Shown: one piece after another, positions 11,418 to 23,696 of the stretch | How positions within the stretch are numbered: the first letter of the stretch is position 1 | How the letters are laid out: each line of letters starts with the position of its first letter | The notes under the pieces: generated by a model | Told to the model about the DNA's origin: nothing | Databases searched by the model: none | The model's input: only the letters and a program-made list of their open reading frames with translations | Assembly: GCA_018466975.1 (NCBI GenBank) | Contig: CM031557.1 | Location: forward strand, 620,001 to 684,000 | DNA: 64,000 bases | Direction of reading: 5' to 3' | From: Sparassis latifolia | Lineage: Eukaryota > Basidiomycota > Agaricomycetes > Polyporales > Sparassidaceae | Translations under genes and position numbers: made by a program

Positions 11418-12049
11418 TTTTCGACCATGGACCAGCTTGTTGCTTTAATGGTTAATTGGGCATTTATATTGCCAATATCAGGCTTCAAATTGATACTGCA
11501 AAAAGCAGTCAGGGTTCGCTGATGTTCAGAGCTTTACCAAACAGTTTTATGTTCATTGAGAACTGGGATAAATGTGGTGGCCACAAGGATTGGGTATGGT
11601 ACTGCATAAACTGGTGGGCAGAGGACATTTACATGCTACAGTTCAAGTGGGATGTCCTAAGGCGTCAAGTCAGAGCTTATATAAGCAGATTTCCTAAACA
11701 GGACATGGTGAGTTACACGGCCTGCTTCGATAAGAGGGGGGGGTGTGCAAATGATGGTGAAGATATCTAGCTTTTCTGGACATCAGCTAGGGGCTCAGAG
11801 TTATAGTAGTAGGATGAAGTAAATAGGATAGAGGTACATAGAGCAGATATGGCAAAGTCTGCACATATTGGGATCTTCAGAAATGGAGGGCCTGGTATGA
11901 CCAGCAGTGTGGTGGCCGCAGCTTGATGAGAGCACCATACGAGGATGGTAGAGAAAAGTGGGCAGCCAGAGGATGATTCAGAAAGCAGGGGGGGCGTATC
12001 GAAGCTAAAGCTTCCCTTTTCACCCGCCTATTCAGCTCCTCCTATGTCC
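11418..12049. other. No supportable gene
   Basis: A plus-strand frame of 104 codons (11456-11770) and fragments are present but show no recognisable domain and are flanked by transposon remains. I treat this stretch as decayed repeat sequence of unknown origin. Confidence 0.35.
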
Positions 12050-13504
12050 AGGACATTTTCCAGAGTCTCCTGTGCCTGTTTGCTTCTCTTCTCAAGGAGG
12101 TACTAGTTCCCTGGACCATGTAGAGGTCAGTGCAGGCAGGTTCCATGGTGGGGACCACCAGGGGATGGTACCTCTTTTGTCCATCTAATAGCTGGATGTA
12201 CTGTCTTGGGAATATAATCTTGGCCTTTCCATGTATGATATGCATGTATGACTGCACCACGAGTAGGACCATTAATAGATGTCAGCAACTTCTTACTGTA
12301 CTGCAGCCTAGGTATTTCATGTAACAGTTTCAAGTCTCGAAATTCTTGTCTTAAGTAGCCAGTTATGCCACCAGTAAGCTTTGCTGGATCAAATCCTTGC
12401 ACAAGTATTGTACATGCATATGTTGAACTGCGTGATAGACAGGTATATATAGACTGATGTGTCTGACAGTTCTGAAGATCACATACATTATCTAAATGAG
12501 TTCTGCCTTGAGAATTAAAGTCTATCATTGCAAAGTTTGGAATTACCACCACTTGACCTCAACTTATGTGCAGGTGTGCACCATTAAGCATTACACAGTC
12601 AATTTCTTGTACTTGATGTATAATAGGAACAACATTCAAAGATAAACCATCCAATTGAATAGAAAATGGAGGTGCAGTCAACTTTAACAAATAGAGTATC
12701 AAGAGCCATTTTATCTTGAGTAAGTGGTTGTGACTTCCAGCTAACTACAATGCCTTCAGCACCATTAGTAACACCACATTCAGTTGCTTTATTGTTCTTA
12801 ATCATAACTGGCAGCCCAATACATAGGGACAATTTACCTGGATGATGATTAGTACAACAGTGTGACAAGTTCCAGAGTTTTTCCTGCAAGTGTGAACTGA
12901 TCTTATTTGATGATTGCTTAGGATCTACTATAGCAGACTTCTTCTTTGATTTTCTCTTCTTGTTACTAGTGTCCTCTAACTTTCAGCTGTCTATAGAATA
13001 AAATGTTTGGAGTGTCTGACCAGTCTCTCTGGCAAATTGTGCAGAGCCAAGTTCATTGATTCGATCACGATATGCATTAAAGCTTATTATGATGGACACA
13101 TTTCTGAATCTTGTCTGAGAGTGTTTAGGTTTGTCTGAATCCCTTCCAGCTATTCTAGACTGGAGCAACTTAATGTCTGCCTTATTACAAGACTTGTATC
13201 TTAAATTCTCTAGTGCTGTTCGCAACTTCTTGTCTTCTTCACTTTGTGACCGTTGATGCATGTTCTCTCGCAAAATAACTACAGTAGTGACCTGAGGCTA
13301 GAGTGCCTTGCCAATAGAGGCCTTCTGCTGTGAAGGACTATATATTGTATGAATAACTGGTTCAATCTTATGAGAATATAATGGACAGTTGTTAACTGCA
13401 GGTGGTAGTTGTGCAAAGTCTCCAGCAAAAATTATATTAATTTCACCAAATGGTTCTTCATTGGCCATTGCCTTGCACATATGAGCACAGATTTTATAAA
13501 CACT
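12050..13504 (-). pseudogene. PIF1-family / Helitron-type DNA helicase, C-terminal half, truncated
   Basis: Four minus-strand segments (13537-13298, 13273-12983, 12889-12599 and 12552-12127) give the second half of a PIF1-like helicase of the kind carried by Helitrons and found in many copies in Agaricomycetes. Blocks include the motif III region INIIFAGDFAQLPP, a middle region RNVSIIISFNAYRDRINELG, LSLCIGLPVMIKNN (motif V area) and the C-terminal HQSIYTCLSRSS (motif VI region), followed by VHPAIRW. The Walker A/B part is missing because the reading frame runs directly into the LTR at 13504. Stops and frameshifts separate the segments. The protein would have unwound DNA; this copy cannot. Confidence 0.85.
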
Positions 13505-13756
13505 TGTAACGTGCTGCTGTTGTATTGCAGGGCACAAGTACCAAGCGATACTTGTGCCCTAATCTTATCTAATCTCATCGTGTATTATATAATTGTTGTG
13601 TACTATTTGTACGCACTCTGCGTGTATCGAGCGCGCGTCAGTGTGTTGAAGTCAGAGACTTAACACACCACGACCTTGATACACGCACGACGCTCCAGAA
13701 TAGAGCTTGGTGCACTGTATCTGAGGTTCGGTGTGATAAGGCCTCGCCCCATTACA
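13505..13756 (+). repeat. 5' LTR of the chromovirus
   Basis: 252 bp, TGTAAC...ATTACA. It aligns with the 3' LTR over its whole length. By hand I count ten substitutions, all transitions, and one 3-base indel in a C run. Six of the ten are at CpG sites. The copy contains an internal palindromic pair, GGCACAAGTA/TACTTGTGCC (13530-13559), that could form a hairpin. Confidence 0.95.
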
Positions 13757-14420
13757 CTTTTTTACAGTCCATTTCGCCCTGCGAGAAATTCTATTCGACA
13801 GTGAAGACCCCCATCAAGAAATCAAGAACCTTAACTTGCCATCCAATGGCAAGTCAAGGCCCCAAAAACACACGAATAACACGCTCCCAGTCAAGACAGG
13901 CAGAGTGCGCAGCTCTGGCAGACGTGGCCGAGAGCGCACCCAATGATGGCGTGCACGTGGACACTGGCATGCCAGCCCCAGAAATAATGGACTGTGGGCA
14001 AGAACTGGCATCACCAGCCCCACGATCCCCTACACTGTCGTACATCGAACCCTCACGCTCAACACGAGGAGGCCAAACGGACGAGCAGCAGTGGGAATCT
14101 GCCTCTGGCCGTAATGTCAGAATGCCGGTGAGATCCACTGGACCTCATCAGACCAGCGAAGAAATGGAAACAGCGAGAATGGGAAGGATGCCATGACATC
14201 CTTCGCATTACTCACAGAGATCTCCGTCCTCGGCCCTGCCAGTGCAACCGACCTCTTCCTTAGTGGACGAATTATGTCGTGCTAAGGATAGAGCCCCAGG
14301 AAGCACTGCAAGCACGAGTTCATCTGAACGCGCAGAGAGAGAGTCAGAGAGGCACTCCAGCGGGCTCGAAAAGAAGCGAACTGCACACTTGACGAACTAC
14401 AAGAGAAACAAGAACGCGAG

Positions 14421-16190
14421 ATGCAGGCCATTCGTGAGGCATACGAATGGACCCGCCACGTGCAGAATAAGCGGTTTGAAAGAATAATGGACGAACTCGA
14501 AAATTCCTCAGGAGATGAAGTTGACCCAGTGGACCAACCCGTCCCCTCGGGAATGAGGAACTCCATCGAGGAGATAGCGGTAGAGCAAGGATTATACCCC
14601 TCAGAGGTCAAGGACCCGACGGCTGGTGCTCCCGATATAGTTATTGAGAGCACATACCGTCAGTTGGCCCAACCACAGCAAGAGGGAGAGCCGGACGAGG
14701 AATACAATCGAAGGGTGTTGATATACACCAGATACTTGGACCGGATGGCCTCAGAGTCCAAAAGGGCATTAAGGGCATTCGAAGTACAACTGCTGGTATC
14801 ATCAACACCTCGTGCGACGTGAGGATCACTCCAATCCGGAATGGCTCCAGTAGCAGCTCCTGAAGGTGACCCTGGAAGTGATGATTCAAACAACTCTAGT
14901 CCATACCCCGGAGATGATGGGAATGACTCTGACCATTTCAGAAGAAATGGTCGAAGGCCCGCAACACCACCCTGGGGACACCGACCTGGAGGACAACAGC
15001 TACCGCAATCCAATGGATCGACTCCGCCGCCACTACCTCCTCGACCAATGCGACCTGCAGGACCTGGATACCCCCGTGAGCTGCAAGGGCAGCCCATAGT
15101 GGGAATGAACACATGATCTGCAGGACTGACATATGGTCCTGCAGTGAACGCAATGATGGCTACGCAACAGCCCAACGTTGCTCGGAATGTAACATTCCAA
15201 TCAGGAGTGACACAGCCAAACCCAGCAGTCACTACCGCAGTGAACCGACCCTCTCAATTCCCGGGAATGAGTACAACAGCCGCACCAGGTACGCACACAG
15301 GCCATGTGACCATACGATGATCGCATGGCCCAGGAGCGATACCTCCGGATACGTCTCCTGCAATCGAGAGGATCCATACAATGGTGGACGAGATGGTATC
15401 AAGAGATCCCATCGACAAACCACCAGCATACCTTAGAGTCACCAAGATGCCTCCACCGCCGCAATACAATGGGAAGGACGATCTTGATGCATTCGAGGTC
15501 TGGCTACAGAAATTGCTGGAATACTTCAAGACTCTCCGCATCACTGGCAATGCCATGGATGCGGATTGCCTACAGATATTGGGGCAAAGTCTTAAAGACG
15601 ATGCCACCAACTGGTTCTTTCTGAACGTGCAGTCACCAAACCGCGAAGTACGACAGTGGTACTTCGAGGATGCGGTGATGCACCTCCACCGACGATTCCT
15701 ACACAAGGACTCGGAGCTGATAGCATCCGAGAAGTACGACAAGGCGACGTACAGCTTATCATATGGAGGTGTGAGCGAGCTATACAACAGGCTATTACAC
15801 CACACAGATTGCATGGTGCAATACCCAATGGAATATGCATTCCGGAAGAGGTTTATGGATGTGTTACCGCTACCGATGGTAGAAGTAATGCATCTAGCCC
15901 ACCTACTATCGCCTGAGAAACACACCATTGATGCACTGTATCGATCGGCTTTGGCAATTGAACAGGGCAATGGATGGCTGGACCAATACCATACATACAA
16001 GGACCGCCGACAGCCTCAGAAGACCGGGGACCATACGGGGACCCAGAGTTCAAGTAAGGCCATGTCATTCCTCACGCCGATGATATCATCGATGGGAGAT
16101 ACACGACCTAGCTACCACCCGCAAGGACAAGGACGAGGAGGGGCACACCCAGACATGCACAGCAGGCCGGTAATGCTGGCCATAGAATGA
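14421..16190 (+). pseudogene. Chromovirus gag
   Basis: One frame (with TGA stops near 14820, 15114 and 15320) runs from a charged N-terminal region through a Pro/Gln-rich linker into the capsid-like retrotransposon gag domain (about 15440-16010). The domain starts PPPPQYNGKDDLDAFEVWL and includes YNRLLHHTDCMVQYP. A further N-terminal piece in another frame lies at 13801-14196. The protein would form the virus-like particle. The frame closes with TGA at 16190, where it overlaps the ATG of the next frame (ATGA). The stops appear to derive from CGA codons. Confidence 0.85.
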
Positions 16191-17518
16191 CGAACCCACG
16201 CAATGGACAATGTCATGGGGGTGGTCGTCCTACTACAAACCCGGCAGTCTCGGGATTGAGACCACCAGCAAATAACAAGGCGATGAACGCAAATGTCACT
16301 TGTCATTCTTGCGGCGGCAAGGGCCACTTCTCGACAGACCCGATGTGCCCGAACTACGGTAAACCGCGGCCAGCGTGACTACATGCACAATGTGTAGTTG
16401 ATGACCACTCTGAGGATGAGGAACAAGCAAACCAAGAACTGGCAGAACCAGAGGCCACAGTTCAGGAGCCGGCTCCACAGGAGATGACTCCCAAAACTGA
16501 CGGAAACGAAGGGCCCTACCAGAATGACACAGGATACCAGACATATCCTGAGTCGGACTGGGCCTCAGAGGGATCACAGTACTCATCGGCAGATGCGCAT
16601 GAACCCCCATCTGGAGACGATGGCTGGAATGATGACTACGACGTTCACCTGGGATCAATGAGATTCGGCGCCATGTGTCAACACAAGCCTGGAAAGTGTA
16701 TGCAGACTGTGCACCTCCACGCTAGTGAACACACAACAGACGCACGATCCTCGAGGAATGCATGGCTGTACGACTCACGCGTACGACACCTGACTGATCC
16801 AGCCATGCAGCCTCAGCGAAACCCGCAGACACAACGAACACTATGTGCAGAGGTCCTGATCAATGGGATCAAGACCTATACACTATTCGACTTGGGGTGC
16901 ACAACAGACTCCATTTCTCCGGAAATGGTGTATATCTCGAAGGCGGACCGAATCGACCTGGACGACCAAATAGGTCTCCAACTGGGCACCAAGGGAAGCA
17001 GGATGCGCATCAATTATGGTGCATGACCCACAATCTCCATAGGCCCAGTAAAGGCACAACACTACCTAGACATCGTCAATATCGATAGATACGACACCGT
17101 ACTAGGCACAGTGTTCATGCATAAATATGGCATGGTCCTCAACTTCGAGAACTGCACCATATTGATTCAATGGCAAAAAATACCAACCTACGCGAAAGTG
17201 GACGAGGCCACAATCATTGCGAATTGTAAGGATATGTCGCACTCACACTATCGCGTGCACAACAACGTCGGTACCATTACCACCATCACCTCGGACAACC
17301 CACAATAGGACCCCGCAATGAGACCAATGGCCGCAAAGCCGCCCCAGTCTCATGGTGCGAAACTGGGGACAGTCCTAAGAGGGGAGGGGAATGATGGAAA
17401 TGTCAAGGCGAAAGAAAAATCAACCACGAGAAACAGGAAACAGCCCAAAAAGGACTGTTTCCCTGACATCTCGGAGAAGTTCGCACTGACTAGACACTTG
17501 ATGGACGAACCAAGATGA
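16187..17518 (+). pseudogene. Chromovirus zinc knuckle and aspartic protease
   Basis: This frame lies -1 relative to gag, overlapping it by 4 bases. It begins with an RNA-binding CCHC knuckle, CHSCGGKGHFSTDPMC (about 16300-16350), then an acidic linker, then a retropepsin-like domain at about 16845-17200. The protease core reads TYTLFDLGCTTDSISPE. The catalytic triad of this family is D-S/T-G; here it is D-L-G, a change explained by TCG to TTG. A TGA at 17024-17026 splits the domain (INYGA/stop/PTISIGP), and a TAG lies at 17306. The protease would have cut gag-pol; it is inactive here. Confidence 0.8.
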
Positions 17519-20500
17519 ACCAATTCAGTCAGCCAAACCCATTAGGTCTAAATGACTTAATGGCATTCGAACTGAACGAACATCGTAAAAATGAAGAAAT
17601 TCACACCACGCTTGTAGAACCATCAGATGCAACAGTGTCTGAGGAGAAACTACAAGAACGCCAAAAAGCCTGGATTGAGAAGACAAAGGACATAATGTGT
17701 CCCCCGCCCCCAATCCTTCCACCGTTCCATGAGATCAACCATCGAATACCGCTCATCAATGACGATGAGCAGTATTGACTGCGATTACCAAGATGTGCCG
17801 ACGCAATGAAGCCATTGCTCCTAACGAAAATCCAATGATACCAGAACGCTGGCTGGTGAGAGTCCAAGCAGGCTCCCCAGGCAGCGCCCATGATATGCAT
17901 TATGAAGAAGAGTGGAAAATTATGGACGGTTGTCGATGCGCGTAAACACAACGACAACACCGTAAAAGACGTAACTCCATTCCCGGACCAGGACCAGATA
18001 CGCATGGACATGTCTCGTGCCAAATACTGGCTGAAGATTGACTTGTCCGATGCGTATGAACAAATACAGGTGGCGGCAGAGGATGTCTGGAAAACAGTGT
18101 TCTCCACCCCATATGGTACATTTGTAAGTCACATCATGCAACAAGGCGATTGCAATGCCCCAGCGACTTTCCAAAGCCTCATGATGTTGATATTCCGTGA
18201 CTGCATCGGACGATACATTCACGTATACCTCGATGACATATTCGTGTTCTCCGATACAATCGAAGAGCACGAATGCCACCTGGAAATTGTATTCCGTAAG
18301 CTGAGGGAGGCAAAGCTCTACCTTAGCAAGACGAAGTGCGACCTATATTCATGGAGCATGGACTGCCTAGGTCATCTAATCGATGACCGAGGACTCCACG
18401 CAGACTCAGACAAGATGAGCTGTATTCGCGAATGGTGAATACCCGATCTTACAAAGAAGTACAACGCTTCCTAGGGCTCGTGAACTACCTAGGACACTTC
18501 ATGCCCGACGTAATGGCGTACACCTCGCCATTGTCGGACATGGCTCACAATGACCGAGCATTCGTGTGGCGCCCAATGCACACCAAATGCTTTGAAATGA
18601 TCAAAGCTTTGGCGTGCAAGGCACCCATCCTGAAGCCAATTGACCCACGTCAACCAGAACTCATCTGGGTGATATCCGATGCATCGCTATACGGTGTTGG
18701 AGCGATGTATGGACAGGGACCAGACTGGCGAACCTGTCGCCCGGCTGGCTTCCTATCGAAGAAATTCACGAGTGCGCAACGTGCTTATAAGACCTTTGAG
18801 CACGAGGCACTCGCGATACTGGAAGCTCTCCTCAAATGGGAGGACAAACTACTTGGCCGACCGATAATGATCGCGACCGACCATCAGGCATTGAAGTATT
18901 TCGAAGGTGTAACCAATACAACGAATCGACAGATTCGTTGGAATGAGTACATGTCTCGATTCCAATACAAAATCCAGTACATAGAAGGCGCGACCAATAA
19001 GGTCGCGGACTGTCTATCTAGGTACTACGAGAACGACAATGCGGATGAATTCGCACCCATCCAGGACTATGCAAACGCAGACGCTCATCTAGACCCTGAG
19101 TGGGATGACCTACCATCCAACCGTATTGCTGAGCTGCACGCCAGAACAATCCAGTGCTCAGCACAGCTGCCCAAGGAGGTGCAGGAGTCAAGGGATCAGG
19201 AGGCCAGTGAAATGGCCTCCCACCTGCCCCTAGTAATGCCAACCACAGGTGCAAAGGACAAGGATCCGATGATTGCTGAATCACGCACCAACGGACCTCC
19301 ACTGAAGGCCCGCTTGGAACAGGATACCTCGTTCCTGGCCGCAGTCCCAAAGGGCTACGGCGAGGACCCATTATTTAGGAAGGTCGTTGAATCCCCAACG
19401 GAATTCAGCACCTTCGTAATCTGGGACAAGACAATATATACAAAAAACCGCCAGGATGAAGAAGTTATCTGCATCCCGAGGGTTCTGTACCATCATCGAA
19501 TGATGACTGAGATTATCATCGATAGAGGGCACATGACCATAGGACACTACGGCCCACAGAAGATGTCGGAATACATCCGACAGTGGTTCTGGTGGCCTAG
19601 GATCGGACGCGATATCGAAAAATTCTGCATGACGTGCAGGGCCTGCCAAACAGCAAAGCCTCGCAATCACCTGCAAGCAGGATTACTTCATTCCTTGCCA
19701 ATTCCATGGTTTCCGTGGAATTCGATAGCAATGGACTTCATTGGTCCGTTTCCGCGATCAAAGGGATATGACTACCTATGGGTAGTCATATGCCGCCTTA
19801 CATCAATGGTACATCTGGTCCCTGTGAATACAACGAGCACGGCCTCGGACATAGCTGAGCTCTATGTCCGAGAAATTGTGCAACTACATGGGATGCCCGA
19901 GTCCATTGTCTCGGACTGGGACTCGAAGTTCACGTCGAAATTTTGGTGTGAACTACATCGACTCCTGGGTGCGAAGCTACTCATGTCAATGTCGTTCCAT
20001 TGCAAACCGATGGGCTGTCCGAGCGGACCATCCGATCGGTATCCCAAATCCTATGGTCCATCGTGTCCCCCAATCAATTAGATTGGATAGACCAGATCCC
20101 GATGGTTGAGTTCGCGTTGAACTCAGCCACAAGCGCAACCACAGGATTTGCCTCATTCGAACTTAATTATGGATACTTGCCGCAAATGATTGGAGGCCTG
20201 CACGGAACCACGAAATTCATGGGCGTGCAGAAATTTGCCCAACGAGCATTGGCCAACCTCAAGATGGCACACGATGCCATCATTGAGAGCTGTACACACC
20301 AAACGTTCCAAGCCAATAAACTACGGCAGAAGGAGCCAGAGTTTACGACTGGATCGAAGGTGTACCTATCCACGCAGAACCTCGCACTACCTAAGGGTCA
20401 TGCGAGGAAGCTGATGCCCAAATTTATTGGACCATACGAGATCACCGACATTCATGCGACAACCTCTAACTACACATTAGAATTGCTGCAAGAACTGAAG

Positions 20501-20824
20501 GACCAGCGTATCCTACCTATATTCCACGTTTCGCTACTCCGATGACACGAGTCCAATGACGACGTGTTGTTTCCGCACTGTGAGGCAAAGTCGTACTACG
20601 ACTTTGGCAACGATGCAGAAACGGAATGGCTAGTGGATGAAATTGTAGGCCATCGCTGGGATGGCAATAAGATCAAATTCCATGTGCGATGGATGCTAGG
20701 CGACCATACATGGGAGCCATACGCCCACTGCAAGGAATTGGCCGCGCTCGATGAGTACTTCACACTAATGGGTGTGAAGGACTGGAGAGCGCTGTCGCGC
20801 AAGGCCGCGCCACCTGTAAAATGA
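17515..20824 (+). pseudogene. Chromovirus pol: RT, RNase H, integrase, chromodomain
   Basis: The RT (about 17770-18440) has GKLWTVVDARKHN, KIDLSDAYEQIQV and the catalytic YLDDIFVFS. RNase H follows (VISDASLYGVGA, TFEHEALAILEAL, ATDHQALKYFEG). The integrase has the zinc-binding HH...C..C module (CMTCRACQ), then the core with MDFIGPFP, SDWDSKFTSKFW (normally SDRDSKF) and a glutamate after QTDGLSE. The tail carries a chromodomain (EWLVDEIVGHRW to WEPYAHCKELAALDEYF), which in related elements binds histone marks and directs insertion to heterochromatin. A 1-nt shift at about 18435, another near 20003, and TGA at 17778, 18438 and 20545 destroy the frame. Three family arginines are Trp through CGG to TGG. 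Confidence 0.93.
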
Positions 20825-20973
20825 AAGAAAAAATAACCATAAGTGGAGGACCAGACGCGTATAACATCAAAGGATGTATGCATCATGTCCACATGACAGA
20901 TCACGTGAGATGCCGGCACTTGCCCATGTAACTACACGTGTGGCAAGGCCACCACTCCCACACTCCTACCACC

Positions 20974-23211
20974 ATGTCTCAACCAACCCTGCCTATGGAA
21001 ACTGATGACAACGAGGCGACAACAAGCTGCCCCACCACACAACAGCAAGGCCGACCAAGGTCGACATCCCCGTGGCTCCAATTCGGAACCGCGGTGATGC
21101 CACAGGCCCTACAGTAACCACCACCGCCACCAATTGCGATACGATCAATGGTGGCCCCAGCGATCGCAACTACATCGACAACCACAGCACCCACGGGTGC
21201 TGGGAATGCAGCAGTGATGCTGCCACCACTGCCGATCCCGATAGTGATGGAACGGTGGGTCTCTTTTGGGACCCACCAGTTCACGCTATACCACATGGAG
21301 GTGTGTGCCATGTGCTACAGCTACCTCCAACACATCGCGATGGCATGCAACATGGCCCCCTATCAGGAAGCCCACACAGATGTGCTCAACGCTGAGCAGC
21401 ACCTGTTCTGGGAGCACTTCCAGACCTACACAGCCTCAAAAGGGGGAGGACGTGGTAATGTTCCCATGCAGCAATGCAATATGGAGCTGCAAGTGCAACT
21501 CCGTGTGGCGGAAACAAAAGCAACCACACAGCGATGACAGGTCGATGACCTACTAAGGGAGTGTGAACACCTCCTCAGGCAGATCGCATCAAGTTCCTGA
21601 CCTCAATTGCCCCCGGACTATCGCGGGCGACCGAGCAGGGCTCCACGGAGACAACCATCTTCACTGGAATACCTACCTCCCCCGAGGGAGCGAAGGTATT
21701 CCCCCCCATCAATGAACAGCAGCTCACGCTAATACTCACCACCGTCGAATGTGAGCAGATTGCAACGTCGATCCCCGGCGTGATACTCGACCGGGGGAGC
21801 ACAGCGATACATGCCCTATGCCGCAGCAAGTAGGCCGAGCTCGGCCACACACCACACTCCGGGAATGCCCCTGCCACTGAGACACATGCCCCCAGGGCCA
21901 CCACCAAGGAGTGGTGCCCCTGGACCACTGACTGGTCCTACATCGGGACTGCCGACTGGCTACGTTTCGCGACCCCCAGTTGGTCCTGCTCCTGCCCCTG
22001 TAAAGTCGCACGCGCAGTGGGCCTACGAGCACATCGACAATGACGAGTCGGAGTTGGAGCCATCCACAGATGGCAACAATGAGCCCAACGACGTCGAGGT
22101 CCAGCAGCTCAACAAACAGCGCCAGAGGAACCGCGGCCCAATGAACCTGCCCAGGCAAGGAGCATCGAGGAGCGACGACAAAGGAAAGACAGTGCCGCGG
22201 CTGTCAGACACCAATAACAATGTCTCGCCGGCCCCGCACAACTGGCCCGATTCGTTCCCCCTCCCGGTCAACACGCAACCGTGGAAGGTGACCGAGTGGT
22301 ACAACTTTGTACCCCGGTACGTCCGCGACTCGCAGTGCATCATCAATGCAGCACACAGTGGCAACGATGGTGCGCACACCCGGGCGACTGACCTCATCTG
22401 GCAGATGCAGCAAGATGGATGCTTGACTGCATCCCACGGCATGATGAACCTACTCATGTCGTGGTGACATCACGGCAGCTCCGGAGTGATTCACCTGCCG
22501 ACGGTTCCCCCTCCCCGTCGGATGACCAACCCCACCAGCTCGTCGACATTCGACGAGTGGGTGGCGTGGTACGCACAGAACCTGAGACAGGTTCACTGGG
22601 CTGTCAGGCACTTGAACAATGACCGCTCGGAGGCCCCACTACACCAGGACCTGGAGGCGATGTGGCTTGCACATCGCATGGCCCCCATCATCCCACCCGG
22701 TGTACCAGCGACGGCCCACAATGTGTTCATTGAGCACACTGCGGAGCTGTTCTCCATCCCCGGGCTGTACGCGTGGATCGTACAGGTCGGACATTACCCC
22801 GTGGCCAACAACAATGAGCCAGCCCCGTTTCCCTGCTCATCCGCCCAAAACTCGTCCATATACGATGTCACGCGATGGTACACTGCCCGTGGGTTCCATC
22901 CCATGCGGATTGGATTTCTCGAGGAGTTCCACTGTCGACACTGCAACTACATCCTCAGACGGGTTCTCGAAGATGTGACCCCATTTGAGGGACACTTCCC
23001 GGCGGACCTTCATGATGGACGCGCTCAGCTGGTACCCCCGACCCATGAGTTGTTATCACTCATCGACAAGGACGTGGCAATGCAGCCGCCAGACCCCGAA
23101 CCACCCACACCCAGCACTGGCAACGCCCCTGCTGGCAGCAGTCAGCTGGGCCCCAACCCCGGAGCGACCCCCGAGGCTGGTGACCCTGACCACGACATGG
23201 GCGGCCACTAG
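20974..23211 (+). pseudogene. Third chromovirus ORF downstream of pol, function unknown
   Basis: From an ATG at 20974 to a TAG at 23211 one single reading frame spans about 745 codons, interrupted by six stops (near 21115, 21537, 21600, 21727, 21793 and 22467) but by no frameshift. The implied protein has an N-terminal Thr/Pro-rich part, a segment of heptad-spaced Leu/Val near 21470-21590 suggesting a coiled coil, a Pro/Arg-rich middle and a well-structured C-terminal part (22540-23050) with AHNVFIEHTAELFSIPGLY and a CRHC pair. I do not know a function. Position and strand place it as an accessory protein of the retroelement; an envelope is unlikely because no signal peptide or membrane segment is visible. 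Confidence 0.6.
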
Positions 23212-23441
23212 CTCACGCTGGCGTGCCCCCCATTGATGTGCCACTGTGGGCCACAGCTGAGGACGTGATGCGTACCCTCCGTGTGCCCGCAACCTGCCTG
23301 TGTGTTCTGGCCATGTCTGTTGTCGCCTTCGCCCGTCGCCTTGCCTCGTCCTACCGTACTGCCTCGCATTGCCACCTGCATCATCCATTCGATGGCGCAG
23401 TCGGTGCTATGGTCCCGTGGAACGTGTCCAGTGGGGGAGGG

Positions 23442-23696
23442 TGTAACGTGCTGCTGTTATATTGCAGGGCACAAGTACCAAGCGGTACTTGTGCCCTAAT
23501 CTTATCTAATCTCATCATGTATTACATAATTGTTGTGTACTATTTGTATGCACTCTGCGTGTATCGAGTGCGCGTCGGTGTGTTGAAGTCAGAGACTTAA
23601 CACACCACGACCTTGATACACGCACGACGCTCCAGAATAGAGCTTGGTGCACTGTATCTGAGGTTCAGTGTGATAAGGCCTCACCCCCCCATTATA
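23442..23696 (+). repeat. 3' LTR of the chromovirus
   Basis: Full-length partner of 13505-13756, preceded by a polypurine tract at 23431-23441. It ends ATTATA where the 5' copy ends ATTACA, and its C run near 23684-23690 is three bases longer. The next base on the right belongs to the KDZ transposase reading frame. Confidence 0.93.

Larger units (their letters stand above)
13505..23696 (+). mobile_element. Ty3/Gypsy chromovirus (LTR retrotransposon), complete but dead
   Basis: Two LTRs in direct orientation (13505-13756 and 23442-23696) enclose gag, zinc knuckle, protease, reverse transcriptase, RNase H, integrase and a chromodomain in the order of the chromovirus branch of Ty3/Gypsy. Downstream of pol is an extra open frame of about 745 codons. 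Each LTR starts TGTAAC; the left one ends ATTACA, the right ATTATA. A purine-rich tract GTGGGGGAGGG (23431-23441) abuts the 3' LTR as plus-strand primer. I could not identify a convincing tRNA primer site after 13756. The coding frames carry many stops, mostly TGA, and several frameshifts. The five bases next to each LTR differ (ACACT and AGTAC), so no target duplication is present. Confidence 0.95.

Noticed and set aside
13409..13663. Plus-strand frame repeated at 23223-23600 with the same C-terminal half
   Set aside because: The shared part is simply the LTR sequence present at both ends of the chromovirus.
21736..22158. 140-codon minus-strand frame
   Set aside because: Antisense of ORF3 of the chromovirus; high GC content makes long antisense frames common here.
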